From assembly GCF_009936235.1 (NCBI RefSeq), contig NZ_AP022314.1, positions 1,612,001 through 1,676,000 on the forward strand: 64,000 nt of DNA. Direction: 5' to 3'. Source of the stretch: Mycobacterium xenopi (lineage in GTDB: Bacteria; Actinomycetota; Actinomycetes; Mycobacteriales; Mycobacteriaceae). Of this stretch, positions 43,461 to 58,660 are shown piece by piece (positions within the stretch are counted from its first letter, which is position 1; the number at the start of each line of letters is the position of its first letter). A program made the translations under genes and the position numbers. Under the pieces are notes generated by a model, which did not search any database, was not told the DNA's origin, and saw only the letters and a list, made by a program, of their open reading frames with translations.

Positions 43461-43715
43461 ATGGCAGCGTTAGATCCACAAATCGCCGCTGGCGCTCTCA
43501 TCGGCGGCGGATTGATCCTGGGCGGGGGTGCGGTCGGTGCCGCGATCGGTGACGGTGTCGCCGGTAACGCACTGATCTCAGGCATTGCTCGCCAGCCGGA
43601 AGCGCAGGGGCGGCTTTTCACCCCGTTCTTCATCACCGTTGGTCTGGTAGAGGCCATGTACTTCATCAACCTGGCCTTCATGGCGCTGTTCGTTTTCGCC
43701 ACCCCGGTCAAGTAA
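43461..43715 (+). CDS. atpE: ATP synthase subunit c, with the bedaquiline-resistance-type A63M residue
   Basis: 84 aa, two membrane helices in a hairpin. It has three more N-terminal residues than M. tuberculosis (MAALDPQ against MDPT). The proton-carrying Glu is E64 (M. tuberculosis E61) in GLVEAMYFINLAF. Two residues later comes Met66 (codon 43656-43658) where M. tuberculosis has Ala63. Other drug-contact residues (Asp28, Tyr64 and Ile66 equivalents) are unchanged. The ring of c subunits turns with proton flow. Preceded by AAGGAGGA-like sequence at 43449-43455. Confidence 0.96.
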   Translation: MAALDPQIAAGALIGGGLILGGGAVGAAIGDGVAGNALISGIARQPEAQGRLFTPFFITVGLVEAMYFINLAFMALFVFATPVK

Positions 43716-43724
43716 TCGGCTGAG

Positions 43725-44246
43725 ATGGGGGATATGGGCGCCATCGTCCTGGCCGTGGGCCAGGCAGCCGGGGAGGGCGGCGGCAACAACTTCCTCGTCC
43801 CGAACGGCACTTTTTTCGTCGTGCTGATCATCTTCTTGATCGTGCTCGGCGTCATCGGCACTTTCGTCGTTCCGCCGATCATGAAGGTGCTGCGCGAGCG
43901 CGAATTCATGGTCGACAAGACATTGGCCGACAACAGGCGGTCGGATGAGCAATTCGCTGCCGCACGCGCCGACTATGAAAATGCGATGGCGCAGGCCCGG
44001 CTCGAGGCCTCGGCCATCCGCGATGGCGCTCGGGCCGAGGGCCGCAAGGTTTTAGAGGAGATGCGGGCGCGTGCCGAAGAAGAGGTGAACGCGACCCTGC
44101 AGAGTGCCGGCGAACAACTGAAGCGGGCAGGTGACGCCATCGCGGCGGATCTGCGTTCCCACGTGGAAACCATGTCGGCGACCTTGGCGAGCCGAATCCT
44201 CGGCGTCGACATCGCCTCGGCAGCGTCGGCGAGATCAGAGCGGTAA
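43725..44246 (+). CDS. atpF: ATP synthase subunit b
   Basis: 173 aa. One N-terminal membrane helix (NGTFFVVLIIFLIVLGVIGTFVV) and a long Ala/Glu/Arg coiled coil (~50-150), the peripheral stalk. Mycobacteria pair this b with the b-delta fusion encoded next. Start at 43725 (MGDMGAIVL); the second Met at codon 4 is also possible. Confidence 0.93.
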   Translation: MGDMGAIVLAVGQAAGEGGGNNFLVPNGTFFVVLIIFLIVLGVIGTFVVPPIMKVLREREFMVDKTLADNRRSDEQFAAARADYENAMAQARLEASAIRDGARAEGRKVLEEMRARAEEEVNATLQSAGEQLKRAGDAIAADLRSHVETMSATLASRILGVDIASAASARSER

Positions 44247-44252
44247 GCGGCA

Positions 44253-45590
44253 ATGTCGACATTCATCGGGCAACTGGCCGGGTTCGCGGTGATCGTGTTC
44301 CTGCTATGGCGCTACGTCGTGCCGCCCGTGCGCAAGCTGATGACGGACCGGCAAAAGGCTGTCCAGCAGGAACTGGACGAGGCGGCGGAAGCGGCCAAGC
44401 GGCTGGAGGAAGCCAGCCAGGCGCACGCCAAAGCGCTCGAGGAGGCCAAGGCCGAGGCACAACGGATCATCGAAGAGGCCCGCGCCGACGCCGAGCGCAT
44501 CGCCGAACAGCTGCGTGAACAGGCCGACGCCGAAGTCGAACGCATCAAAGTGCAAGGTGCCAAGCAGGTCGAGCTGTTGCGTGCTCAACTTGTGCGACAG
44601 CTTCGGCAGGACCTCGGGTATGAATCCGTGCAGCGGGCCGGCGAATTGGTGCGCGAGCATGTCGCTGATCCCGCGCGGCAATCCGCCACCGTCGATCGGT
44701 TCCTGGACGAGCTCGACGCCATGGCGCCATCAGAGACGGACGTCAAGTATCCGGTGTTGGCGAAGATGCGCTCGGCCAGCCGCCTGGCGCTGGGTAACCT
44801 GGTGCAGCGGTTCGACGAGGTAGCCGACCGCGTCGACGACCAGGGATTGTCGAATCTGGCCGACGATCTGGCGGCGGTGGTGCAGCTGCTGCACCGCGAA
44901 ACGGTGGTAACTAGATATCTGACGGTGCCGGGCGAAGACGCCGGGCCCAGAATTCGGCTGATTGAGCAGCTGGTGGTCGACAAGGTCGGCGAGCCAGCAC
45001 TTAAGGTGCTTCAGGCGGCGGTGACTGAGCACTGGTCTGCCAGTTCTGATTTGGTCGACGCCGTCGAACATCTAGCGCGGCAGGCATTGTTAGCGCGCGC
45101 CGAACGGGCCGGCCAAGTCGACGACGTGGAAGACCAGCTGTTCCGGTTCAGTCGGGTTTTGGCTGCGCAGCCGCGTCTTGCCCTGCTGCTCGGTGATTAC
45201 GGCACGCCCGCCGACCGGCGGGTCGAGTTGCTGCGCAATGTGCTCGACCGGGCCGGGGGCGTCAACACGATCACGGCGGCTCTGCTGGCGCAGACGGTGC
45301 AACTGCTGCGCGGCAAACCGGCTGAGGAGGCGGTGCTCGAACTTGCCGAAGTGGCGGTAGCCCGTCGCGGCGAAATTGTGGCTCACGTCAGCGCCGCGGC
45401 CGAGCTCGGCGACGCCCAGAGGACCCGCCTCACCGCAATCTTGACCCGTATATACGGTCATCCCGTGACGGTCCAGATGCAGATCGAACCCAAACTGCTG
45501 GGCGGGCTGGCGATCTCTGTCGGCGACGAGGTGATCGACGGGACGCTCTTGTCTCGTCTCGCCGCCGCCGAGAACCAGCTCCCCGACTGA
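44253..45590 (+). CDS. atpFH: ATP synthase b-delta fusion subunit
   Basis: 445 aa. Residues 1-25 form a membrane helix (TFIGQLAGFAVIVFLLWRYVVP), ~30-165 a b-like coiled coil, and ~265-445 the delta domain (LVDAVEHLARQALLARAERAG ... GGLAISVGDEVIDGTLLSRL). This fusion is characteristic of mycobacteria; it replaces one b and delta and joins the stalk to the top of F1. Often annotated atpH. Confidence 0.93.
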   Translation: MSTFIGQLAGFAVIVFLLWRYVVPPVRKLMTDRQKAVQQELDEAAEAAKRLEEASQAHAKALEEAKAEAQRIIEEARADAERIAEQLREQADAEVERIKVQGAKQVELLRAQLVRQLRQDLGYESVQRAGELVREHVADPARQSATVDRFLDELDAMAPSETDVKYPVLAKMRSASRLALGNLVQRFDEVADRVDDQGLSNLADDLAAVVQLLHRETVVTRYLTVPGEDAGPRIRLIEQLVVDKVGEPALKVLQAAVTEHWSASSDLVDAVEHLARQALLARAERAGQVDDVEDQLFRFSRVLAAQPRLALLLGDYGTPADRRVELLRNVLDRAGGVNTITAALLAQTVQLLRGKPAEEAVLELAEVAVARRGEIVAHVSAAAELGDAQRTRLTAILTRIYGHPVTVQMQIEPKLLGGLAISVGDEVIDGTLLSRLAAAENQLPD

Positions 45591-45630
45591 TACGAACCAG
45601 CCATCACACCGAGCAGGAAGACGAAAAGCA

Positions 45631-47280
<1,650 letters not shown>

Positions 47281-47285
47281 CAAAA

Positions 47286-48209
47286 GTGGCTGCCACGCTT
47301 CGCGAGTTACGCGGACGGATTCGTTCTGCCGGGTCGATCAAGAAGATCACCAGGGCCCAAGAGCTGATCGCAACCTCGCGCATCACCAAGGCACAGGCCC
47401 GGCTTCAAGCGGCTCGGCCCTACGCCGCCGAGATCACCCGTATGCTCACCACTTTGGCCACCGAAGCTGCGCTGGATCACCCGTTGCTCGTCGAGCGCCC
47501 CGAACCCAAGCGGGCGGGTGTTCTGGTGGTGTCCTCTGATCGGGGCCTGTGCGGCGCATACAACGCCAGTGTGCTTCGTCGCGCAGAGGAACTCTTCTCG
47601 CTGCTCCGTGAAGAAGGCAAGGCCCCGGTGCTATACGTTGTCGGCCGTAAAGCGCTGAGTTACTACAGCTTCCGCAACTGGGACATTACCGAATCGTGGA
47701 CGGGATTTTCCGAGCAGCCTAAGTACGAGAATGCCGTGGAAATCGCCTCGACGCTAGTCGAAACATTCATGGCCGGCACCGGCGAAGGTAGTGGGGGCCG
47801 CGAGGCTGACACTGAGGGTGTGGACGAGTTGCACATTGTTGCGACCGAATTCAAGTCGATGTTGTCGCAATCGGCTGAAGCGCGGCGGATCGCACCCATG
47901 GTCGTGGAGTACGTCGAAGAGCCGCCAACAGTGCGCACGCTCTACTCGTTCGAACCAGACGCGACAACACTATTCGAGTCATTGTTGCCGCGGTATCTGA
48001 CCACCCGGGTCTACGCCGCGCTGCTCGAAGCCGCCGCCTCCGAGCTGGCGTCGCGGCAGCGGGCGATGAAATCAGCCACCGACAATGCCGACGATCTCAT
48101 CAAAGCCCTGACGCTGGAAGCCAACCGCGAGCGGCAGGCCCAAATCACCCAGGAGATCAGCGAAATCGTCGGTGGCGCAAACGCATTGGCCGAGGCTGTC
48201 GGCAGGTAA
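47286..48209 (+). CDS. atpG: ATP synthase subunit gamma
   Basis: 307 aa. Terminal coiled-coil helices (N: AATLRELRGRIRSAGSIKKI; C: ITQEISEIVGGANALAEAVG) form the rotor shaft. The mycobacteria-specific loop is present at ~160-178 (AGTGEGSGGREADTEGVDEL), Gly/Glu-rich and different from the M. tuberculosis loop; this loop limits ATP hydrolysis in mycobacteria. GTG start, 5 nt after atpA. Confidence 0.94.
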   Translation: MAATLRELRGRIRSAGSIKKITRAQELIATSRITKAQARLQAARPYAAEITRMLTTLATEAALDHPLLVERPEPKRAGVLVVSSDRGLCGAYNASVLRRAEELFSLLREEGKAPVLYVVGRKALSYYSFRNWDITESWTGFSEQPKYENAVEIASTLVETFMAGTGEGSGGREADTEGVDELHIVATEFKSMLSQSAEARRIAPMVVEYVEEPPTVRTLYSFEPDATTLFESLLPRYLTTRVYAALLEAAASELASRQRAMKSATDNADDLIKALTLEANRERQAQITQEISEIVGGANALAEAVGR

Positions 48210-48233
48210 GTCCCATAAGGAAGCGAAGACGAC

Positions 48234-49808
48234 ATGGCTACTACTACTGAGAAGTCCACCAACAGACAACGCCGCGATTCGGTGAGCAACGGCAAAGGTA
48301 CGGACACCAACGGACGCGTGGTGCGGGTCACCGGGCCGGTGGTCGACGTAGAATTCCCGCGGGGTTCGGTGCCGGAGCTGTTCAACGCGCTGCACGTCGA
48401 CGTCACGTTCGAGGCGCTCGCGAAAACCCTGACGCTGGAGGTTGCTCAACACCTCGGCGACAACCTGGTGCGCTGCATCTCTTTGCAGCCCACCGACGGG
48501 TTGGTGCGCGGCATCGAAGTGATCGACACCGGCAACTCGATCTCGGTCCCGGTCGGTGAGGGCGTCAAGGGTCACGTGTTCAACGTGATCGGTAATTGCC
48601 TCGACGACCCGGGCTACGGAAAAGACTTCGAGCGCTGGTCGATTCACCGCAAACCGCCGTCGTTCGAGCAACTGGAACCGCGCACCGAGATGTTAGAGAC
48701 CGGGCTGAAGGTCGTAGATTTGCTCACCCCGTATGTGCGTGGCGGAAAGATCGCGCTGTTCGGTGGCGCCGGCGTGGGTAAGACGGTGCTGATCCAGGAG
48801 ATGATCCAGCGTATCGCTCGCAATTTCGGCGGTACCTCGGTGTTCGCGGGCGTGGGTGAGCGCACCCGTGAGGGCAATGACCTGTGGGTTGAGCTTCGCG
48901 AAGCCGACGTGCTCAAGGACACCGCGCTGGTGTTCGGCCAGATGGACGAGCCGCCTGGTTGCCGCATGCGGGTTGGGCTGTCGGCGCTGACGATGGCCGA
49001 GTGGTTCCGCGACGTGCAGGGCCAGGACGTGCTGTTGTTCATCGACAACATTTTCCGGTTCACTCAGGCCGGCTCCGAGGTGTCGACGCTGCTCGGCCGA
49101 ATGCCGTCCGCGGTGGGGTATCAGCCCACCCTGGCCGACGAGATGGGCGAGCTGCAGGAGCGCATTACCTCGACGCGGGGCCGGTCGATCACGTCGATGC
49201 AAGCAGTCTACGTGCCCGCCGACGACTACACCGACCCGGCGCCGGCGACCACCTTCGCGCATCTGGACGCCACCACCGAGCTGTCTCGGGCGGTGTTCTC
49301 CAAGGGCATCTTCCCTGCGGTGGACCCGCTGGCGTCCAGCTCGACGATCCTTGACCCGGGTGTCGTCGGTGACGAACACTACCGGGTGGCACAGGAAGTG
49401 ATCCGGATCCTACAGCGCTACAAGGATCTTCAGGACATCATCGCGATCCTTGGCATAGACGAGTTGTCCGAGGAGGACAAGCAGCTGGTGCAGCGCGCGC
49501 GGCGGATCGAGCGTTTCTTGTCGCAGAACATGATGGCAGCTGAGCAGTTCACAGGTGTGCCCGGCTCGACCGTGCCGGTCAAGGAAACTATCGAGGCGTT
49601 CGACCGGTTGTGCAAAGGCGAATTCGACCATGTGCCAGAGCAGGCGTTCTTCTTGATCGGTGGCCTTGACGACTTGGCCAAGAAGGCAGAGGAATTCGGC
49701 GCCAAGCTCGAGGGCGGCGGCCACAAGTCCAAGAAGGATAGAGGCGGCGACAAATCGGGCGGTGCCGACCAGGCCGACAACACCGACAAATCGGACGAAG
49801 ACGAGTAG
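48234..49808 (+). CDS. atpD: ATP synthase subunit beta, with an extra charged C-terminal tail
   Basis: 524 aa, about 38 longer than M. tuberculosis (486). Walker A GGAGVGKT, the catalytic Glu in GERTREGNDL, and VLLFIDNIFRFTQAG are all conserved. The usual end (KKAEEFGAKL) is followed by 32 more residues, EGGGHKSKKDRGGDKSGG and then an Asp/Asn/Glu-rich end. The N-terminus is also slightly longer. The tail is low-complexity and alternates basic and acidic blocks; its role is unknown. Confidence 0.95.
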   Translation: MATTTEKSTNRQRRDSVSNGKGTDTNGRVVRVTGPVVDVEFPRGSVPELFNALHVDVTFEALAKTLTLEVAQHLGDNLVRCISLQPTDGLVRGIEVIDTGNSISVPVGEGVKGHVFNVIGNCLDDPGYGKDFERWSIHRKPPSFEQLEPRTEMLETGLKVVDLLTPYVRGGKIALFGGAGVGKTVLIQEMIQRIARNFGGTSVFAGVGERTREGNDLWVELREADVLKDTALVFGQMDEPPGCRMRVGLSALTMAEWFRDVQGQDVLLFIDNIFRFTQAGSEVSTLLGRMPSAVGYQPTLADEMGELQERITSTRGRSITSMQAVYVPADDYTDPAPATTFAHLDATTELSRAVFSKGIFPAVDPLASSSTILDPGVVGDEHYRVAQEVIRILQRYKDLQDIIAILGIDELSEEDKQLVQRARRIERFLSQNMMAAEQFTGVPGSTVPVKETIEAFDRLCKGEFDHVPEQAFFLIGGLDDLAKKAEEFGAKLEGGGHKSKKDRGGDKSGGADQADNTDKSDEDE

Positions 49809-49866
49809 GCAGCGATGTGCGAACCCGCCAACAGCATCGACTTGCCTCACCGAAAGGTGATGTGAC

Positions 49867-50232
49867 GTGGCCGAAATGGACGTCGATATCGTTGACGTCG
49901 ACCGGAAGATGTGGTCGGGCAAGGCAACATTCATCTTTACTCGCACCACCGTCGGCGAGATCGGGATTATGCCGAGGCATATCCCGTTGGTGGCCCAGCT
50001 GGTCGAGGATGCGATGGTCCGCGTCGAACGCGAGGGCGAAGAGGATCTGCGCATCGCGACGCACGGCGGGTTCTTGTCGGTGACCGAGGACGGTGTCACC
50101 ATCCTCGCCGAATCTGCCGAGTTCGCATCAGAGATCGACGAGGCGACCGCCCGGCATGATGCCCAGTCCGGCGATCCGCGGATCGCCGCACAGGGCCGAG
50201 CCAGGTTGCGCGCCTTGGGCGTTCTGGACTAG
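49867..50232 (+). CDS. atpC: ATP synthase subunit epsilon
   Basis: 121 aa, as in M. tuberculosis. GTG at 49867 (VAEMDVDIVDVDRKMWSGKA). The N-terminal beta-sandwich has IMPRHIPLVAQL; the C-terminal helical part is short (ARHDAQSGDPRIAAQGRARLRALG), as in mycobacteria. Last gene of the F1 set; a plausible SD (GAAAGGTGATG) precedes it. Confidence 0.93.
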   Translation: MAEMDVDIVDVDRKMWSGKATFIFTRTTVGEIGIMPRHIPLVAQLVEDAMVRVEREGEEDLRIATHGGFLSVTEDGVTILAESAEFASEIDEATARHDAQSGDPRIAAQGRARLRALGVLD

Positions 50233-50243
50233 CGGGCGCGGCG

Positions 50244-50687
50244 ATGAGCGCGCCCATGATACTCATGGTCGCGCTGGTTTTTGTGCTATTTCTGGCCGTC
50301 GTTGCGCTTAGCTACCGGCTCTGGAAACTCCGGCAGGGCGGGACCGCGGCGATCTTGCGCGACACGCCGGCCATCGGAGGTCAGGGCTGGCGGCACGGCG
50401 TGGTCCGCTACCGCGGTGGTGAAGCTGTGTTCTACCGGTTGTCCAGTGTGCGCTGGTGGCCCGATCGCCGGCTCAGCAGACGGGGCATCGAAATTGTCTC
50501 GCGCCGTTCACCACGCGGCGACGAGTTCGACATCATGACCGACGAGATCGTTGTGCTGGAATTACACGACGCCACACAGGATCGCAGGTGGGGTTACGAA
50601 ATCGCGCTGGACCGTGGTGCTTTGACCGCGTTCCTGTCATGGTTAGAGTCCCGGCCGTCACCGCGTGCGCGCCGCCGCGCTGTGTGA
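50244..50687 (+). CDS. DUF2550 membrane protein (Rv1312-like)
   Basis: 147 aa. One N-terminal membrane helix (MILMVALVFVLFLAVVALSYRLW), then a soluble DUF2550 domain (GGTAAILRDTPAIGGQGWRHG ... FYRLSSVRWWPDRRLSR). It follows atpC by 11 bp, as in M. tuberculosis, so it is co-transcribed with the ATP synthase. Function unknown. Converges with the adenosyltransferase gene. Confidence 0.85.
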   Translation: MSAPMILMVALVFVLFLAVVALSYRLWKLRQGGTAAILRDTPAIGGQGWRHGVVRYRGGEAVFYRLSSVRWWPDRRLSRRGIEIVSRRSPRGDEFDIMTDEIVVLELHDATQDRRWGYEIALDRGALTAFLSWLESRPSPRARRRAV

Positions 50688-50711
50688 AATCGCCGAATCT
50701 CAGCCGCGCCT

Positions 50712-51302
50712 TCAGTTCTCGGGCTGCCCCGCTTGCCCACCGCCTGGCTGCCAAAGTACGTCGCCATCGGGGTTGGCCAACCTCGACAGTATGAACAGCA
50801 AGTCTGAGAGCCTATTTAGATACTTTGCCGGCAGCGCGCTGACCCCTGAGGGATAAGCATCCACCGCTGCCCACGCCGAACGCTCGGCGCGGCGCACCAC
50901 AGTGCGCGCAACGTGCAGGAGCGCGGACAGCGGTGAACCCCCGGGCAGCACAAAGGAATTCAACGCTGGCAGATCCGCATTGTACTGGTCGCACCACTTC
51001 TCCAGCCGGTCGATGTAGGGCTGGGTGATGCGCAGCGGCGGATGCTCGGGGTTTTCCACGACGGGAGTCGAGAGGTCCGCCCCGGCATCGAACAGGTCGT
51101 TTTGGATTTGCCGGAGCACGTCAGCGATTTGCGCGTCTGGCCGGCCCAGTGCGATGGCGACACCGATTGCCGCGTTCGCTTCGTCGCAGTCGGCATATGC
51201 CACCAGTCGGAGATCGTTCTTCGAGACCCGCGAGAAGTCACTCAAACCGGTAGTCCCGTCGTCGCCGGTACGGGTATAGATGCGGGTGAGGTGAACGGCC
51301 AT
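50712..51302 (-). CDS. PduO-type cob(I)alamin adenosyltransferase (Rv1314c-like)
   Basis: 196 aa. ATP-binding N-terminus RIYTRTGDDGTTGL (~7-20) and the conserved VLPGGSPLSALLHVARTVVRRAER (~123-146) are the PduO hallmarks. It makes adenosylcobalamin from ATP and reduced cobalamin, delivering cofactor to methylmalonyl-CoA mutase. Divergent from murA. The IS1557 copy that sits next to this gene in M. tuberculosis H37Rv (Rv1313c) is absent. Confidence 0.9.
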   Translation of the reverse strand: MAVHLTRIYTRTGDDGTTGLSDFSRVSKNDLRLVAYADCDEANAAIGVAIALGRPDAQIADVLRQIQNDLFDAGADLSTPVVENPEHPPLRITQPYIDRLEKWCDQYNADLPALNSFVLPGGSPLSALLHVARTVVRRAERSAWAAVDAYPSGVSALPAKYLNRLSDLLFILSRLANPDGDVLWQPGGGQAGQPEN

Positions 51303-51359
51303 ACCTCAAACCTACTGGGCTGACTGACAGGCGGGTACCGCCTCACTAAACTAGCCCGA

Positions 51360-52613
51360 GTGGGCGAGCGTTTCGTGGTGACCGGCGGGAACCGGTTATC
51401 GGGCGAAGTTGCTGTCGGGGGCGCCAAGAATAGCGTGCTTAAGCTGATGGCTGCCGCGCTGTTGGCCGAAGGCACCAGCACGATCACCAACTGTCCAGAC
51501 ATCCTCGACGTCCCATTGATGGCCGAGGTGCTTCGGGGCCTGGGCGCGACGGTGGAACTGTCAGGTTCGACCGTGCGGATCACCTCCCCCGACGAGCTCA
51601 AATACGACGCGGATTTCGCAGCGGTACGGCAGTTTCGGGCCTCGGTGTGTGTGTTGGGGCCACTAGTCGGCAGGTGCAAGCGCGCCAAGGTCGCCCTTCC
51701 GGGTGGTGATGCCATCGGCTCGCGGCCCCTAGACATGCACCAAGCGGGTCTGCGACAGCTGGGAGCGGACTGCAATATCGAGCACGGCTGTGTCGTCGCT
51801 CAAGCAGAAACGTTGCGCGGCGCGGAGATTCAGCTGGAGTTTCCGTCGGTGGGCGCTACCGAGAACATCCTGATGGCCGCGGTGCTGGCCGAGGGTGTTA
51901 CCACCATCCACAACGCGGCGCGCGAACCCGACGTGGTCGACCTGTGCACGATGTTGAATCAGATGGGCGCGCAGGTGGAGGGCGCAGGCTCGCCGACGAT
52001 GAAGATCACAGGGGTGCCGCGGCTCTACCCCACCGAGCACCGGGTGATCGGTGACCGCATCGTCGCCGCCACCTGGGGGATCGCGGCGGCCATGACCCGC
52101 GGCGATATCACGGTCACCGGTGTCGACCCCGCTCATCTGCAGGTGGTGCTGCACAAGTTGCATGACGCCGGCGCCACCATCACGCAGACCGACGACAGCT
52201 TCCGGGTTGTGCAGTACGAGCGTCCGAAGGCTGTCAATGTCGCGACGCTGCCGTTCCCGGGGTTTCCGACCGATCTGCAGCCGATGGCGATCGCGCTGGC
52301 CTCGATCGCCGACGGGACGTCGATGATCACCGAGAACGTGTTTGAAGCGCGGTTCCGCTTCGTCGAGGAGATGATCCGACTCGGTGCCGACGCCCGCACG
52401 GACGGGCACCATGCCGTGGTGCGGGGTCTGCCGCAACTCTCCAGTGCGCCGGTGTGGTGTTCGGACATCCGTGCCGGGGCCGGGCTGGTGCTGGCCGGAC
52501 TGGTGGCTGACGGCGACACCGAGGTCCACGACGTCTTCCACATCGACCGGGGCTATCCGTTGTTCGTGGAAAACCTTGTTAGTCTCGGCGCCGAGATCGA
52601 ACGCGTAGAATAG
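51360..52613 (+). CDS. murA: UDP-N-acetylglucosamine 1-carboxyvinyltransferase MurA
   Basis: 417 aa; first committed step of peptidoglycan synthesis, joining PEP to UDP-GlcNAc. Substrate residues are in VGGAKNSVLKLM (~19-30). The active-site loop reads VALPGGDAIGSRP, with Asp117 where E. coli has Cys115, the fosfomycin target; this is the known basis of mycobacterial fosfomycin resistance. GTG start. Lies immediately upstream of the rrn operon, as in other mycobacteria. Confidence 0.95.
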   Translation: MGERFVVTGGNRLSGEVAVGGAKNSVLKLMAAALLAEGTSTITNCPDILDVPLMAEVLRGLGATVELSGSTVRITSPDELKYDADFAAVRQFRASVCVLGPLVGRCKRAKVALPGGDAIGSRPLDMHQAGLRQLGADCNIEHGCVVAQAETLRGAEIQLEFPSVGATENILMAAVLAEGVTTIHNAAREPDVVDLCTMLNQMGAQVEGAGSPTMKITGVPRLYPTEHRVIGDRIVAATWGIAAAMTRGDITVTGVDPAHLQVVLHKLHDAGATITQTDDSFRVVQYERPKAVNVATLPFPGFPTDLQPMAIALASIADGTSMITENVFEARFRFVEEMIRLGADARTDGHHAVVRGLPQLSSAPVWCSDIRAGAGLVLAGLVADGDTEVHDVFHIDRGYPLFVENLVSLGAEIERVE

Positions 52614-52664
52614 CGACCAGTTGGAGAACCGCGTCTCTCCAGAAACGGAGCGACGCAAAAGGAG

Positions 52665-52693
52665 TTGACGCTTACCCTGCGACGGAGTATAGT
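52665..52693 (+). promoter_or_regulatory. rrn operon promoter
   Basis: TTGACG (52665-52670), 17-bp spacer, TATAGT (52688-52693). It is near-consensus and lies ~135 bp before the 16S gene, matching the strong murA-proximal rRNA promoter of slow-growing mycobacteria. A second promoter in the murA 3' end (TAGAAT at 52608-52613 region) is possible but lacks a good -35. Confidence 0.8.
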
Positions 52694-52829
52694 CACAGGG
52701 TTGCCTGTTGGTGGGTGTTGTTTGAGAACTCAATAGTGTGTTGGTGGTTTTGTTTGTTGTTTTTGCCGTGCCCTGATGTTCCTCGTGTCGGGGTGTGGTG
52801 TTTTGTTTGTCGGGGTTTTCTCTGAATGG
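52694..52829 (+). other. rRNA leader with antitermination/processing sequences
   Basis: GTTGTTTGAGAACTCAATAG (about 52717-52736) is the conserved mycobacterial leader block linked with antitermination and RNase III processing. It is followed by T-rich sequence up to the 16S 5' end. Confidence 0.6.
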
Positions 52830-57715
<4,886 letters not shown>

Positions 57716-57784
57716 CACACCAAGCAACCACACACCACACCACACCACACCCCCCACCACCCACCAACAAAAAACTCCACAAAG

Positions 57785-57901
57785 TTACGGCGGTCCATAG
57801 CGGCTGGGAAACGCCCGGACCCATCCCGAACCCGGAAGCTAAGCCAGCCAGCGCCGATGATACTACCCACCCCGGGTGGAAAAGTAGGACACCGCCGAAC
57901 A
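57785..57901 (+). rRNA. rrf: 5S ribosomal RNA
   Basis: About 117 nt, TTACGGCGGTCCATAGCGG to GGACACCGCCGAACA. The 5' and 3' ends pair and CCCGAACCCGGAAGCTAAG is the conserved loop. A 70-bp spacer separates it from the 23S gene. Confidence 0.95.
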
Positions 57902-57905
57902 CACA

Positions 57906-57936
57906 AAAAAGCACCCCCACACCAGGGGTGCTTTTT
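57906..57936 (+). terminator. rrn operon intrinsic terminator
   Basis: AAAAAGCACCCC pairs with GGGGTGCTTTTT around a 7-nt loop: a strong stem with a T-tract, directly after the 5S gene. Confidence 0.92.
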
Positions 57937-58348
57937 CAATTTGGTGTATTTAGTCGAATAACGTTGGATTAAGCGTTGTCCGGCCCTTTTCCAATTCGAG
58001 CAAAGCCCTTTTCCGGTCGAGTCCGCCGCCGTATCCGGTAAGGCTGCCGCTGGCGCCGATTACCCGGTGGCACGGCACGATAATTGCGATAGGGTTTCTT
58101 CCATTAGCAAATCCGACAGCTCGGGCTGCGCCCGGCGCACCAATTTGCTCGGCGATTTCTCCGTGTGACCTGGTTTCGCCGTATGGGATCGTCAGCAGTG
58201 CCTCCCATACTTGCCGCTGAAACTGTGAGCCCCGCAGTTCGAGTTGGAGGTCAAATGTGGTGCGCTGGCCGGCGAAGCACGCTTCTAGCTGCTCGACTGA
58301 ACCGTCCCGGGTTTCGTGCACACCTTCTTTTGAGGGAAGGATGGCACG

Positions 58349-58660
58349 ATGCCGAGCAAGTACGATGAGAACACCAAGGCCAAGGCGGTGCGGCTGGTCC
58401 GAGAGCATCGCGATGACTACGAGACCGAGTGGGCGGCGATGCGCGCGATCTCGGCGCGGTTGGGGATGAGCGCGGAGACGCTGCGCAAATGGGTGCGCCA
58501 GGCCGAGGTGGACGACGGTGAGGCTGCGGGTGTGCCGACTGAGACCGCACGCGAGCTGCGGGAGCTGCGCCGCAAAACCAAGGAACTTGAGCAAACGATC
58601 GAAATACTAAAGGCCGCAACAACTTTCTTCGCGCGGGAGTGCGACCCGCTACACCGCTGA
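58349..58660 (+). CDS. IS3-family transposase OrfA
   Basis: 103 aa. Helix-turn-helix (AMRAISARLGMSAETLRKWVRQAEV) then a leucine zipper (LRELRRKTKELEQTIEILKAATTFF). OrfB lies in the -1 frame and overlaps it, so the active OrfAB should form by -1 frameshifting near 58620-58650. I see no classic A-run slippery site; CTTTCTTC (58622-58629) is the only candidate. Confidence 0.88.
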   Translation: MPSKYDENTKAKAVRLVREHRDDYETEWAAMRAISARLGMSAETLRKWVRQAEVDDGEAAGVPTETARELRELRRKTKELEQTIEILKAATTFFARECDPLHR

